Source: Planctomycetota bacterium (GTDB lineage Bacteria; Planctomycetota; Phycisphaerae; WQYP01). Taken from it: a stretch of 46,861 nt of DNA. Each line of letters opens with the position of its first letter. Position 1 is the first letter of the stretch. The notes beneath the pieces are model-generated. The model was not told the origin of the DNA. It saw only the letters and a program-made list of their open reading frames with translations, and ran no database searches. The stretch is from NCBI GenBank assembly GCA_021790385.1, contig JAJYDW010000029.1:1-46861 (forward strand), given 5' to 3'. Of the stretch, positions 9,201-17,298 are shown one piece after another. The position numbers were made by a program, and so were the translations under genes.

Positions 9201-10310
9201 ATGACATCCACCACCGTTTCCTCGCGCCCGCGAATTCTCACGGGCGATACACCCACGGGCCGGCTGCATCTGGGACATTGGGTTGGTTCGCTTGAAAACC
9301 GCGTGAAACTGCAGGATGAATTTGATTGTTATTTTATCATTGCCAATGTTCACGCGTTTACCACCCGCGTAGAAAAACCAGCAGAAATCCGGGAAAGTGT
9401 TCTGGAAATTGCCGCCGACTATCTGGCCGCCGGTATAGATCCGGCCAAAAGCACCATCTTTATTCAATCCGAAGTGCCGGCCATTGCCGAACTGGCCTTC
9501 TTTTTTGCCATGCTGGTTCCGTTTCCACGACTGATGCGCAATCCAACATTGAAGGATGAGATTCGGGATAAAAAACTCGGCGACAATTACAGCTTCGGAT
9601 TTTTACTTTATCCCATCGGACAGATCGCCGATATTCTGGCCTTTCGGCCCCAGCTTGTTCCGGTAGGGGAAGATCAACTCGCCCACCTGGAGCTTACGCG
9701 AGAGGTGGCCCGCCGATTTGACCAGGTCTATTGCGGCGTGGATCCACAAACGCCGGATGAACATTACGTGCAAGCCGGCGGTTTGTTTCCGGTAATTCAA
9801 CCCAAGCTGGGCCGCGTGCATCGGCTGGTTGGCACAGGCGGTCCGGGAGAATCCGGACAATTGCTGAAAATGAGCAAGTCCCTTAACAATGCTATTTTTT
9901 TAAGCGATGATGCCGATACCATCCGCAAAAAGGTGATGGGCATGTATACGGACCCGAATCGGAAGCGGGCGACGGATCCGGGGCGCACTCAAAATAACCC
10001 GCTGTGGATTTTCCATGAGACGTTCAACCCGGATAAAAACTGGGTGGCCGAAACGCAGGAAAAATACCGGGCTGGGGCCATTGGCGATGTGGAATGCAAA
10101 AAGAAGCTGGTGGATGTGCTGGTGGCACTCATTGAGCCTATACGCCTGCGGCGCGAGGTTTACCAGAAGGATCCTGGCCAGATATTGGCCGTTCTTCGAC
10201 AGGGCACGGTGCGGGCCAACGCTTTGGCGGAAGACACGCTGCGGTTGGCAAAGTCGGCCATGAAACAGGATTATCTGCCCCGTGGGCTGTCGTTTCCGGA
10301 GGCTCCCTGA
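9201..10310 (+). CDS. trpS: tryptophanyl-tRNA synthetase
   Basis: Charges tRNA-Trp with tryptophan using ATP. The protein is 369 residues and has both class I signature motifs: HLGH at residues 23-26 (in TPTGRLHLGH) and KMSKS at 223-227. Other TrpRS segments are visible, such as DCYFIIANVHAFTT, LLYPIGQIADILAF and VPVGEDQLAHLELTREVARRF. The ATG at 9201 is chosen because it has CGGAG eight bases upstream and starts the conserved region; the longer upstream frame has no homology-like features. It stands alone between the divergent Sel1 gene and the fructose-bisphosphate aldolase gene. Confidence 0.95.
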   Translation: MTSTTVSSRPRILTGDTPTGRLHLGHWVGSLENRVKLQDEFDCYFIIANVHAFTTRVEKPAEIRESVLEIAADYLAAGIDPAKSTIFIQSEVPAIAELAFFFAMLVPFPRLMRNPTLKDEIRDKKLGDNYSFGFLLYPIGQIADILAFRPQLVPVGEDQLAHLELTREVARRFDQVYCGVDPQTPDEHYVQAGGLFPVIQPKLGRVHRLVGTGGPGESGQLLKMSKSLNNAIFLSDDADTIRKKVMGMYTDPNRKRATDPGRTQNNPLWIFHETFNPDKNWVAETQEKYRAGAIGDVECKKKLVDVLVALIEPIRLRREVYQKDPGQILAVLRQGTVRANALAEDTLRLAKSAMKQDYLPRGLSFPEAP

Positions 10311-10455
10311 ATACGTCGCGTAAGGAATTGCGAAGAGGTGCTTTGCGGGTAAGGTGCAGAGTTCATGCATAGTCTTCTTGGCAGGCGAGCTGATTTTCCT
10401 TAGAATGTTACTCTGGTGCGATTGGTGATGTATATTTTTTTAATGAGGTGATTCG

Positions 10456-11481
10456 ATGCCCCTGATGACCACCAAGCCGATGTTTGATCTGGCGTATACC
10501 GGCGGCTTTGCCATCGGTGCTTTTAATGTCAACAATATGGAACTGGCGCAATCGATAATTGATGCGTGCGCGAAGGAAAAAAGTCCATGTATTTTGCAGA
10601 TTTCCAAGGGCGCACGAAAATACGCCAACATCCGGTATTTGAAACACATTATTGATGCAGCCGTGGAAGAACATCCCGAACTGCCGATCGCTATTCACTG
10701 CGATCACGGCGATACGGTGGATTTGATTAAAACTTGCGTCAACGACGGCTACACCAGCGTGATGATTGACGGGAGTCATCATGCCTATGAGGAAAATGTA
10801 CGGCTTTCGTCGGAGGCGGTACAGGTGGCTCATGCCGCGGGTGTGGTGGTAGAAGCGGAGTTGGGCATGCTGGGCGGAATTGAAGAGGATGTCGTGGGGC
10901 TGGATGCGGCGGAATATGAAAAAAATGTCGAGAAATTTCTGACCGATCCGCAGCAGGCCGCCGATTTCTGCAAACGCACTGGAATTGATTCACTGGCGGT
11001 GGCCATCGGTACCAGCCACGGAGCCTTTAAGTTCAAACATGAAGCGAAGCTGGCCTTTGGCCGGATTGAAGCAATTATGAAAACCTGTCCGGGCATTCCG
11101 CTGGTGATGCATGGTTCCAGCAGCGTACCGCAGGAATTTATTGATCTGGTGAATAAGTACGGCGGAGCGATGCCCAACGCCAAAGGAGTTCCGGAAGATC
11201 AGATTTCCATGGCGGTGCGCAAGTATGGCGTGTGCAAGGTGAATATTGATACGGACCTGCGACTGGCGATGACCGCGAAAATCCGGGAAGTGTTTGCCAC
11301 CAAACCAGCGGAATTCGATCCGCGCAATTACCTTGGTCCGGCCCGCGATGCCATTGTCAGCATGGTGCAACGTAAACTGCATGTGTTAAACAGTGCCGGG
11401 AAATCGGAAGCGGTTATTGCGCAGTGGAAAAAGCTGGGCAGTCCGCTACCGACCTATTACACGCGTCGCCGCGCCGGCTGA
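10456..11481 (+). CDS. fba: class II fructose-bisphosphate aldolase
   Basis: A zinc-dependent aldolase that interconverts fructose-1,6-bisphosphate with DHAP and glyceraldehyde-3-phosphate in the cytoplasm. The 341-residue protein shows the family's ligands and catalytic residues: Asp83-His84 in IHCDHGDT, Glu136 in VEAELG, His188 in GTSHGAF and His219 in MHGSSS. The start has GAGGTGAT close upstream. Tagatose-bisphosphate aldolase is a related alternative, but the sequence around GTSHGAFKF is typical of fructose-bisphosphate aldolases. It lies 1.4 kb before the microcompartment operon, separated by the oppositely oriented desaturase. A link to that pathway would be through DHAP, but I see no shared regulation. 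Confidence 0.9.
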   Translation: MPLMTTKPMFDLAYTGGFAIGAFNVNNMELAQSIIDACAKEKSPCILQISKGARKYANIRYLKHIIDAAVEEHPELPIAIHCDHGDTVDLIKTCVNDGYTSVMIDGSHHAYEENVRLSSEAVQVAHAAGVVVEAELGMLGGIEEDVVGLDAAEYEKNVEKFLTDPQQAADFCKRTGIDSLAVAIGTSHGAFKFKHEAKLAFGRIEAIMKTCPGIPLVMHGSSSVPQEFIDLVNKYGGAMPNAKGVPEDQISMAVRKYGVCKVNIDTDLRLAMTAKIREVFATKPAEFDPRNYLGPARDAIVSMVQRKLHVLNSAGKSEAVIAQWKKLGSPLPTYYTRRRAG

Positions 11482-11488
11482 TACAGGG

Positions 11489-11512
11489 TTCCAGCGATAT
11501 TTTTAGCTGGAA
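11489..11512. terminator. short hairpin between convergent genes
   Basis: TTCCAGC and GCTGGAA form a 7-bp stem around a 10-base AT-rich loop. It sits between the convergent aldolase and desaturase stops, reaching into the desaturase stop codon. No clear T run follows on either strand, so its action as a terminator is uncertain. Confidence 0.3.
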
Positions 11513-12435
11513 GGCTGCTGCGCTGCCAAGTGGCGCGCCGGCAGGTTGGTAGCTTGGCCGGGACGAACAGGAGAAACCACTTTCCATGCCAGCCCCACGG
11601 TTTGCATGAGGCGGATGGTCAGGTAGGTGATGTCAAATTCAAACCATCGCATGCCATGGGCGGCAGAACGCTGCTGGGCATGATGATTGTTATGCCAACC
11701 CTCGCCAAAGGATACCAAGGCGACCCACCAGTTATTGCGGGAGTCATCTGAAGTTTCAAAGTTACGGTATCCCCACGTGTGGGCGGCTGAGTTTACCAGC
11801 CAGGTGGCATGATACATGATGACCACGCGGGCGCAGAATCCCCAGAGCAACCAGGAAATTCCGCCCATTGGGTTGCCGATCCACCACCAGCCTGCGGCCA
11901 GTAGCCCGGTGGCGGCGAAAAATTGCGGGATGTACCAGTATTTTTCCATCCAGAGATGAAAAGCATCCCGCTGAATATCTTTGGTTAAGGCCCAGGGATC
12001 GGTTCCGGGCCGACTGGCATAAACAATCCATAGCAAATGCGACCATGAAAATCCATCGCGTGGCGAATGCGGATCTGCCGGGGCGTCGGATTCTGCATGG
12101 TGAAGGCGGTGGGTGCCAACCCATTGAATAGGCCCACCCTGCCAGGACAAGCAGGCGAAAATGGTGAGCAGATATTCAATAGGCCGGTAGGTGGTAAAAC
12201 TGCGATGGGTCAGCAGGCGGTGGTAGCCAAGGGTAACCCCAAGCCCACCGGCAATCCATGCCATTACCGCAAATACCACCAGGGAGGACCAATGCACAAA
12301 CATCGGCAAAAATGCGATAATAGTTAAGATATGTAAAATTAAAAATACAATCAGATAATACCACTGCAAACGGACCCTCGCGCCATCGCGCAGTTGTTTG
12401 TGCAGCGGAGATATAGTTGGTTTGAACTTCAGCAC
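11503..12435 (-). CDS. delta-9-type fatty acid desaturase
   Basis: An integral membrane, di-iron fatty-acid desaturase of the acyl-CoA/acyl-lipid family. All three histidine boxes are present: HRLLTH (72-77), HRLHH (109-113) and HNNHH (248-252). Membrane segments flank them, the first at about residues 23-47 and 50-70. I choose the GTG at 12435 as start because AGGAG lies eight bases upstream; a TTG 24 codons earlier has no such site and adds an Arg-rich stretch. The protein is then 310 residues, a normal length. It would introduce a cis double bond into saturated chains and adjust membrane fluidity. It is transcribed away from the microcompartment operon. Confidence 0.9.
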   Translation of the reverse strand: MLKFKPTISPLHKQLRDGARVRLQWYYLIVFLILHILTIIAFLPMFVHWSSLVVFAVMAWIAGGLGVTLGYHRLLTHRSFTTYRPIEYLLTIFACLSWQGGPIQWVGTHRLHHAESDAPADPHSPRDGFSWSHLLWIVYASRPGTDPWALTKDIQRDAFHLWMEKYWYIPQFFAATGLLAAGWWWIGNPMGGISWLLWGFCARVVIMYHATWLVNSAAHTWGYRNFETSDDSRNNWWVALVSFGEGWHNNHHAQQRSAAHGMRWFEFDITYLTIRLMQTVGLAWKVVSPVRPGQATNLPARHLAAQQPSS

Positions 12436-12870
12436 GAAGCAGACTCCTGCATACCGCCGGTCGCGGGGTCCGGACCAGCGCCGGAGTCTAACGTGACGGA
12501 CAGACAACTTTAATTATACGCCGTTCGGCCTGATTTACCAGTCTCGAGTTTTGGGCGGGCAATGGGCGAAGGGTCAAAGGGTAACGGTGTGGCCATCCAT
12601 GGTGGTGGTCAGGCTGTGGTTGGTAGGGCAAAATTGGGTCATGGATGGTTAATTCTCCTCCCGCACAAGAAAGAGCAATATCCTGAAATTGGCCCGGTTT
12701 TGGTACAAATTTAGCAATAATTTGAATGATATTGCGAGTAATGATGTAAAATATGGTGCTAATAATTTGATTACTTGCATATTATTTCAAAATATAGTAA
12801 AATTCTGCACAATCAGCCGATAATGGCTGTTGAAGGTTGTGTTTTAACGGCGAATACGCGAGTATTCAGA
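12436..12870 (+). promoter_or_regulatory. divergent control region of the microcompartment operon
   Basis: This 435-base gap separates the desaturase gene from pduL. Its right third (12700-12830) is strongly AT-rich compared with its surroundings. Two related sites stand out. One at 12714-12735 is an inverted repeat, GCAATA-N10-TATTGC. One at 12758-12778 begins GCTAATAATTTGATTA and ends CTTGC. Both contain the identical 10-mer AATAATTTGA, and their starts are 44 bp apart, about four helical turns. The same operon ends with a DeoR-family repressor gene, so these are candidate operators. Promoter boxes could not be fixed with confidence; TTGAAT and TTGATT are possible -35 elements. Confidence 0.5.
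12852..12867 (+). promoter_or_regulatory. GCGA-capped hairpin just before the chosen pduL start
   Basis: GAATAC and GTATTC form a perfect 6-bp stem closed by the tetraloop GCGA, a GNRA-type loop. The hairpin ends three bases before the ATG at 12871 and occupies the place where a ribosome binding site would be. If translation instead starts at 12823, it lies inside the coding region. Confidence 0.35.
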
Positions 12871-13569
12871 ATGACAACAGTAACAGCTGGTTTAGATCGC
12901 AAGGCTATTGAAGCGATGGTGCGCCAGGCGTTGACTGCACGCATTGTGGCTGAAAGCCGAATCATAAAACCGTCCGATCATAACGGTGGACCAAATCCGC
13001 TGGTGGTGAATGTTTCGGCTCGACATATGCATGTTTCGCAGGAAAGTTTGGAGGTATTGTTTGGTCCTGGCGCAGCATTGACCAAGCACAAAGATTTATA
13101 TCAGGATGGTGAATTCGCCAGCCAGCAATTGGTCAATCTGATTGGCCCGCGCAACCGCATGATTCCCAGCGTGCGCATTTTAGGCCCGGTGCGTAATTAC
13201 ACCCAGGTGGAACTTAGCTACACCGACGGAGTATTTTTGGGTATTGATTTGCCGCTGCGGATCAGTGGGGATCATACGGATACGGGTGGCATTGTGGTGG
13301 TAGGGCCTTATGGCGCGTTGAATCTGGCCACGGGTGTCATCCGCGCCATGCGTCATGTACACATGAATTCAGCAGACATGGCGCACTACGGGGTGAAGGA
13401 CGGGCAGATGATGCGGCTAAGCGTACAGGGGCCATGCGGGGTAATTTTTGAAAATGTGCGCGTGCGGGAACATCCCAAGGTGCGGCTGGAAGTACATATT
13501 GATACCGATGAAGGCAATGCGTGCGATCTGGAATCGGCTACGCGAATTGAATTGTTGCCTCAGGCGTAG
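12871..13569 (+). CDS. pduL: PduL-type phosphotransacylase (microcompartment)
   Basis: Transfers an acyl group between CoA and phosphate inside the microcompartment, here probably lactyl-CoA to lactyl-phosphate while recycling CoA. The 232-residue protein shows the two-domain PduL pattern and the expected metal ligands: His52 and His54 in ARHMHVS, Glu114 in TQVELS, His162 and His164 in RHVHMN, and His209 in VHIDTDEGNA. Their spacing matches the characterised Rhodopseudomonas palustris enzyme. Residues 8-27 form an amphipathic helix (KAIEAMVRQALTARIV) that could be an encapsulation peptide. The start is uncertain: ATGs at 12823 and 12871 both lack a good ribosome binding site, and a hairpin precedes the second. 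It is first in the operon, 55 bases before the first shell gene. Confidence 0.9.
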   Translation: MTTVTAGLDRKAIEAMVRQALTARIVAESRIIKPSDHNGGPNPLVVNVSARHMHVSQESLEVLFGPGAALTKHKDLYQDGEFASQQLVNLIGPRNRMIPSVRILGPVRNYTQVELSYTDGVFLGIDLPLRISGDHTDTGGIVVVGPYGALNLATGVIRAMRHVHMNSADMAHYGVKDGQMMRLSVQGPCGVIFENVRVREHPKVRLEVHIDTDEGNACDLESATRIELLPQA

Positions 13570-13624
13570 CCGCGGCGGTTGCGCATGAAGGCGAAGTAAT
13601 GACAGTTTTTTTTAGGAGAAATCC

Positions 13625-13918
13625 ATGGCACAGGCGTTGGGAATGATTGAATGTAAGGGACTGGTGTGTTTGATTGAGGCCAGCGATGCGGCCTTGAAGA
13701 CGGCCAGCGTGCAGATGGTCGGCTGGGACAAGGTTGGCTCCGGCATGGTGACCACATTTATCACCGGAGATGTTGGCGCGGTGAAATCGGCGATTGACGC
13801 GGCAGCGGAAGCGGCCGGCAAAATCGGCGAGGTGCTGGCGGTGCATGTGATTGCCCGTCCGCATGAAGAACTTGCCAATGTGCTGCCCAAGGCCAAAGCG
13901 GCCGCGGTCAAGAAATAA
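13625..13918 (+). CDS. BMC-H shell protein 1
   Basis: A single-domain bacterial microcompartment hexamer protein of 97 residues. It has the family start (ALGMIECKGLVCLIEASDAALKTA), the central FITGDVGAVKSAIDAA helix and the ending HVIARPHEEL. The predicted pore loop is KVGSGM, which is close to the canonical loop and suggests a small polar pore. The C-terminal tail is extended by a Lys/Ala segment (KAKAAAVKK) that the other two copies lack. AGGAGA lies six bases before the ATG, a strong site consistent with high expression of shell protein. Hexamers of this kind tile the facets of the shell. Confidence 0.95.
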   Translation: MAQALGMIECKGLVCLIEASDAALKTASVQMVGWDKVGSGMVTTFITGDVGAVKSAIDAAAEAAGKIGEVLAVHVIARPHEELANVLPKAKAAAVKK

Positions 13919-14005
13919 GCTCAAAGGCCAGGTGTCGCAGCCAGGCCGTTACGGTAAAAGATAATGACAGAATCGGGATTGCCGAATTTTTGAAAGGAAG
14001 TTTTT

Positions 14006-14269
14006 ATGTCCAATGCACTAGGATTAATTGAAACTCGCGGCCAGACAGGTCTGGTGGAAGCCACCGATGCCATGCTCAAAGCGGCGAATGTCAGTTTGGT
14101 CAAAAGCATTCAGATCGGCGGAGCGTATGTTACGGTGATTGTCAAAGGGGATGTCGGTTCGGTAAAAGCGGCTGTGGAAGCGGGTGCCGCAGCAGCCCAA
14201 CGGGTCGGCGAACTGATTGCCTCCCACGTGATTGCCCGGCCCACCGAAGGCCTGGTGGATAATTTCTGA
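14006..14269 (+). CDS. BMC-H shell protein 2, divergent pore
   Basis: An 87-residue BMC-domain protein ([26 protein letters not shown], then [20 protein letters not shown], ending [14 protein letters not shown]). It differs from the other two copies at the pore: the loop reads QIGGAY instead of VGSGM or VGNGM, so the pore lining changes. The Tyr after the loop is also unusual among the three. Such a copy may form a pore for a different metabolite or act as a minor shell component. AAGGAAG lies upstream of the ATG. It sits between shell copy 1 and the kinase gene. Confidence 0.93.
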   Translation: MSNALGLIETRGQTGLVEATDAMLKAANVSLVKSIQIGGAYVTVIVKGDVGSVKAAVEAGAAAAQRVGELIASHVIARPTEGLVDNF

Positions 14270-14338
14270 TTTTTTCAGGTGGCGGGTTCGGCGTGAGGGC
14301 AGGCGGGGGGCGTTCCACGGTTGGATTGGATGTGGTCG

Positions 14339-15520
14339 ATGATTGTTCTGGTTGCCAATTTAGGAAGTACCAGCTTCAAATATAAGCTCTTGGATATGAG
14401 CGCGGGCGAAGCGGTGATTGCGCAGGGTGCGGCTGACCGCATTGGGCGCGCGGCCAGCGACTGGACGTTTACCGCATTGAATAAGGTCCCACTTTCCGGC
14501 AGCACCGTTCTGGCGAACCACGCTGCTGCCATCGATCTGCATCTAAAACTACTGCTGGATAACGCCGTGATCAAAAATCTGCAGGATGTGGAGGCGATCG
14601 GATTCAAGGCGGTGCATGGCGGTCCCCTGGATGTGGTGCGTGTGGATGGACACGTATTGAGTGTGATGGAGCAATTTTCGGATGTGGCCCCTGCCCACAA
14701 TCCGCCATACATCGCGGCGATGCGGGCCTTTGCCCAGCGGATGCCGCACGTGCCGCAGGTAGCTGCGTTTGAAACGGCGTTTCATCGTACGATACCTTTG
14801 CAGCGCCAGGCCTATGCCATTCCGCATGAGTGGACGGAAAAAATGGCAATACGAAGGTATGGTTTTCATGGGGCCTCGCACCGGTACATTGCCACACGCA
14901 TGGCGGAAATCAATCCCCATGCCAGAAAGATAATTTCCTGCCATCTCGGTGGCAGTTGCAGCGTGTGTGCCATTGCCGATGGCAAAAGCGTGGCGAACAG
15001 TTTCGGCATGACGGCCCAAACGGGTATTCCCCACGCTACGCGAGCCGGCGATTTTGATGCTTTTGCTATTCTGAAGCTGTTGCAAAGCGGCCTTACTCTC
15101 GACACGGTCTGGAAAATGCTGGGCAGTCAAAGCGGTCTGCTGGGAGCCAGCGGCGTGAGTTCCGACTGCCGGGAGGTAGAGCAGGCTGCTGCTGCAGGTA
15201 ACTCCAGGGCAAAGCTGGCGCTAGAAATTTTTGTGGAGGCGGTCCGCCACTACATCGGTGCTTACCTGGCAGTTCTCAACGGGACGGATGCAATTGTGAT
15301 GACCGGTGGTATCGGGCAGCACGCGGTGGATGTTAGATCGCAGATTCTTTCCGGTATGGAATATGCGGGCATTATTTTAGATGCCGCGCGCAACCAGAAA
15401 GCCAAGGGCGAAGCCCGTATAGATGCGGCTGGATCCCCGGTGCAGTTGTGGGTGTTGCCGACCAATGAAGAGTTGATCGTGGCTCGGCAGACGGTTTCAG
15501 TGCTGCAAAGTGCTGCGTAA
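14339..15520 (+). CDS. ackA: acetate-kinase family acyl kinase (microcompartment)
   Basis: Makes ATP from an acyl phosphate and ADP, completing the PduL pathway. The 393-residue protein has the AckA fold motifs: VANLGSTSFKYK at the start, RYGFHGASHRYIA (His177), the nucleotide loop CHLGGSCSVCAI and MTGGIGQHA. Two pocket positions differ from the Methanosarcina enzyme: the Arg of HRVVHGG is Lys90 (GFKAVHGG), and the Pro of MTPLEG is Ala226 (MTAQTG). The second substrate Arg is kept (Arg235 in TRAGDFD). This hints at a substrate other than acetate, and lactyl-phosphate fits the pathway. I start at 14339 because MIVLVANLG is the family N-terminus; in-frame ATG 14330 and TTG 14321 are possible. 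It sits between two shell genes. Confidence 0.9.
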   Translation: MIVLVANLGSTSFKYKLLDMSAGEAVIAQGAADRIGRAASDWTFTALNKVPLSGSTVLANHAAAIDLHLKLLLDNAVIKNLQDVEAIGFKAVHGGPLDVVRVDGHVLSVMEQFSDVAPAHNPPYIAAMRAFAQRMPHVPQVAAFETAFHRTIPLQRQAYAIPHEWTEKMAIRRYGFHGASHRYIATRMAEINPHARKIISCHLGGSCSVCAIADGKSVANSFGMTAQTGIPHATRAGDFDAFAILKLLQSGLTLDTVWKMLGSQSGLLGASGVSSDCREVEQAAAAGNSRAKLALEIFVEAVRHYIGAYLAVLNGTDAIVMTGGIGQHAVDVRSQILSGMEYAGIILDAARNQKAKGEARIDAAGSPVQLWVLPTNEELIVARQTVSVLQSAA

Positions 15521-15566
15521 ATAGTTACGGCAAAGATCAAGGTCCATTTTTTTAAGGAGTTTTACC

Positions 15567-15830
15567 ATGGCACAACAGGCAATCGGTATGATTGAGACCA
15601 AAGGGTTGATCGCGGCGGTGGAAGCCGCTGATGCGGCGCTCAAGGCCGCCAATGTGGCATACGTGGGCCAGCATCGCGTGGGCAACGGCATGGTGGCCAT
15701 TACTTTTACCGGCGATGTTTCGGCCGTAAAGGCGGCGATAGAAGCCGGTGCAGCCGCCGGTGGAAAATTGGGACAAATCATATCTACCACGGTCATTGCG
15801 CGTCCGCATGAAGACACAGTGAGGTTGTAA
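15567..15830 (+). CDS. BMC-H shell protein 3
   Basis: An 87-residue BMC-domain hexamer protein, closest to shell copy 1 by eye: QAIGMIETKGLIAAVEAADA at the start, ITFTGDVSAVKAAIEAGAAAG in the middle and TVIARPHEDTVRL at the end. The predicted pore loop is RVGNGM, so an Asn replaces the Ser of copy 1. TTAAGGAG precedes the ATG by about eight bases, another strong site. Only one base separates its stop from the aldehyde dehydrogenase start, which suggests coupled translation. Confidence 0.95.
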   Translation: MAQQAIGMIETKGLIAAVEAADAALKAANVAYVGQHRVGNGMVAITFTGDVSAVKAAIEAGAAAGGKLGQIISTTVIARPHEDTVRL

Positions 15831-15831
15831 A

Positions 15832-17235
15832 ATGGATCAGGCTACCCTGGTTGAATCGGTGGTGCGGGAAGTCTTGCAACGGCTGGGAACTTCCGGTGGT
15901 GGCAGCAGCGGGGCGCAATCCACCTTTGGGATTTTTAAAACCGTTAACGATGCCGTGGATGCTGCCGGGAAATCGCAGCAAAAGCTGATTCGCGCCGGCG
16001 TGGAAACTCGCGATGGCATCTGCCGCCTGATCAAGCAGATTGCAATGCAAAATGCCCAGGAATGGGGGCGTTTAGAGCTCTCCGAGACTAAAGTGGGGCG
16101 GCTGGACCATAAAATTGCCAAGCTCAATTTGCTCTCCAAGGTGCCAGGGGTGGAATTTCTGAAATCCATCGCCCACAGCGGTGACAACGGTATTGGGCTG
16201 GATGAACCTGCTCCTTGGGGTGTCATTGGTGTGGTAACGCCGGTAACGCATTCCATACCGACGCTTAGCGCCAACGCCATCAATATGATTGCTGCAGGCA
16301 ATGCCATGGTCATCAATGCCCACCCTTCAGGTTATCGCTGCGCGACGGTGGCGGTGCGAACGTATAATCAGGCTATTGCCCGCCAATATGGTATTGAAAA
16401 TCTTATCTGTTTGATTGATCCACCCACGTTGGAATCGGCCAATGCCATTTTTGAACACTGCGACATTCCGCTACTGGTGATTACCGGCGGCCCGGCGGTG
16501 GCTCGCGCGGCGATGGCGCAAAAAAAGCGTGCGATTGTAGGTGGGCCTGGTAATCCGCCAGTGGTGGTTGATGAAACGGCTGACCTGGACCGGGCGGCGC
16601 GCAGCATCATTGCCGGGGGAGGGTTTGATAACAATTTGCTGTGCATTGGCGAAAAAGAAGTATTTGTGGTGGAAAAGGTGTTTGACCGCATGATGGCCGC
16701 CATGGCCATGGCGGGTGCCCATCGCCTGGATGCGGGACAGGTGGATCGCCTGACCAAAGCAGCTTTTACATGGAAAGATAATCACCACGTGGTTAACAAA
16801 GACCTGGTGGGCAAGGATTGCGCGGTGCTCGCCGCGGCTGCGGGCACTTCGTGCCCCACAGGGACGGACCTGCTCTACGGTCAGACTGATGAAGCCAATC
16901 CCTTTGTGCCCGAGGAACAGATGATGCCATTTGTGCCTCTGGTGCCGGTGGCCAACGTTGATGAAGCGATTGATCTGGCCCTCAAATATGAACATGGCTT
17001 CGGCCACACTGCCATTATTCACTCCAATGATCTGGTGACCATTACACGTATGGGTCGGGCGATGAACACCACGTTGTTTGCGGTCAACGGTCCGAGTACT
17101 GCTTGTCTGGGGATTGGTGGCGAAGGATATCCGAGTTACACGGTGGCTACGCCTACCGGCGAAGGTGTTACCAATCCTCTTACATTTACGCGGTTTCGGC
17201 GCATGTCGATCAGCGGTTCGCTGCGCGTAGTGTAA
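15832..17235 (+). CDS. pduP: CoA-acylating aldehyde dehydrogenase (microcompartment)
   Basis: Oxidises an aldehyde to its acyl-CoA with NAD+, here probably lactaldehyde to lactyl-CoA. The 467-residue protein is of the PduP/EutE type. The catalytic Cys is Cys271 in FDNNLLCIGEKE, and segments such as APWGVIGVVTPVTHSIPT and TGGPAVARAAM are characteristic. Residues 1-19 (DQATLVESVVREVLQRLG) form an amphipathic helix followed by a Gly/Ser-rich linker, the classic N-terminal encapsulation peptide. It starts one base after shell gene 3. The gene symbol refers to the family; in this pathway the substrate is inferred to be lactaldehyde rather than propionaldehyde. Confidence 0.93.
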   Translation: MDQATLVESVVREVLQRLGTSGGGSSGAQSTFGIFKTVNDAVDAAGKSQQKLIRAGVETRDGICRLIKQIAMQNAQEWGRLELSETKVGRLDHKIAKLNLLSKVPGVEFLKSIAHSGDNGIGLDEPAPWGVIGVVTPVTHSIPTLSANAINMIAAGNAMVINAHPSGYRCATVAVRTYNQAIARQYGIENLICLIDPPTLESANAIFEHCDIPLLVITGGPAVARAAMAQKKRAIVGGPGNPPVVVDETADLDRAARSIIAGGGFDNNLLCIGEKEVFVVEKVFDRMMAAMAMAGAHRLDAGQVDRLTKAAFTWKDNHHVVNKDLVGKDCAVLAAAAGTSCPTGTDLLYGQTDEANPFVPEEQMMPFVPLVPVANVDEAIDLALKYEHGFGHTAIIHSNDLVTITRMGRAMNTTLFAVNGPSTACLGIGGEGYPSYTVATPTGEGVTNPLTFTRFRRMSISGSLRVV

Positions 17236-17298
17236 CCAATGGCTTGGAGGCTCCAGCCGGAGTGCCCAGGAGCTTGAAGTCCGGAGAATGGTATTTTT

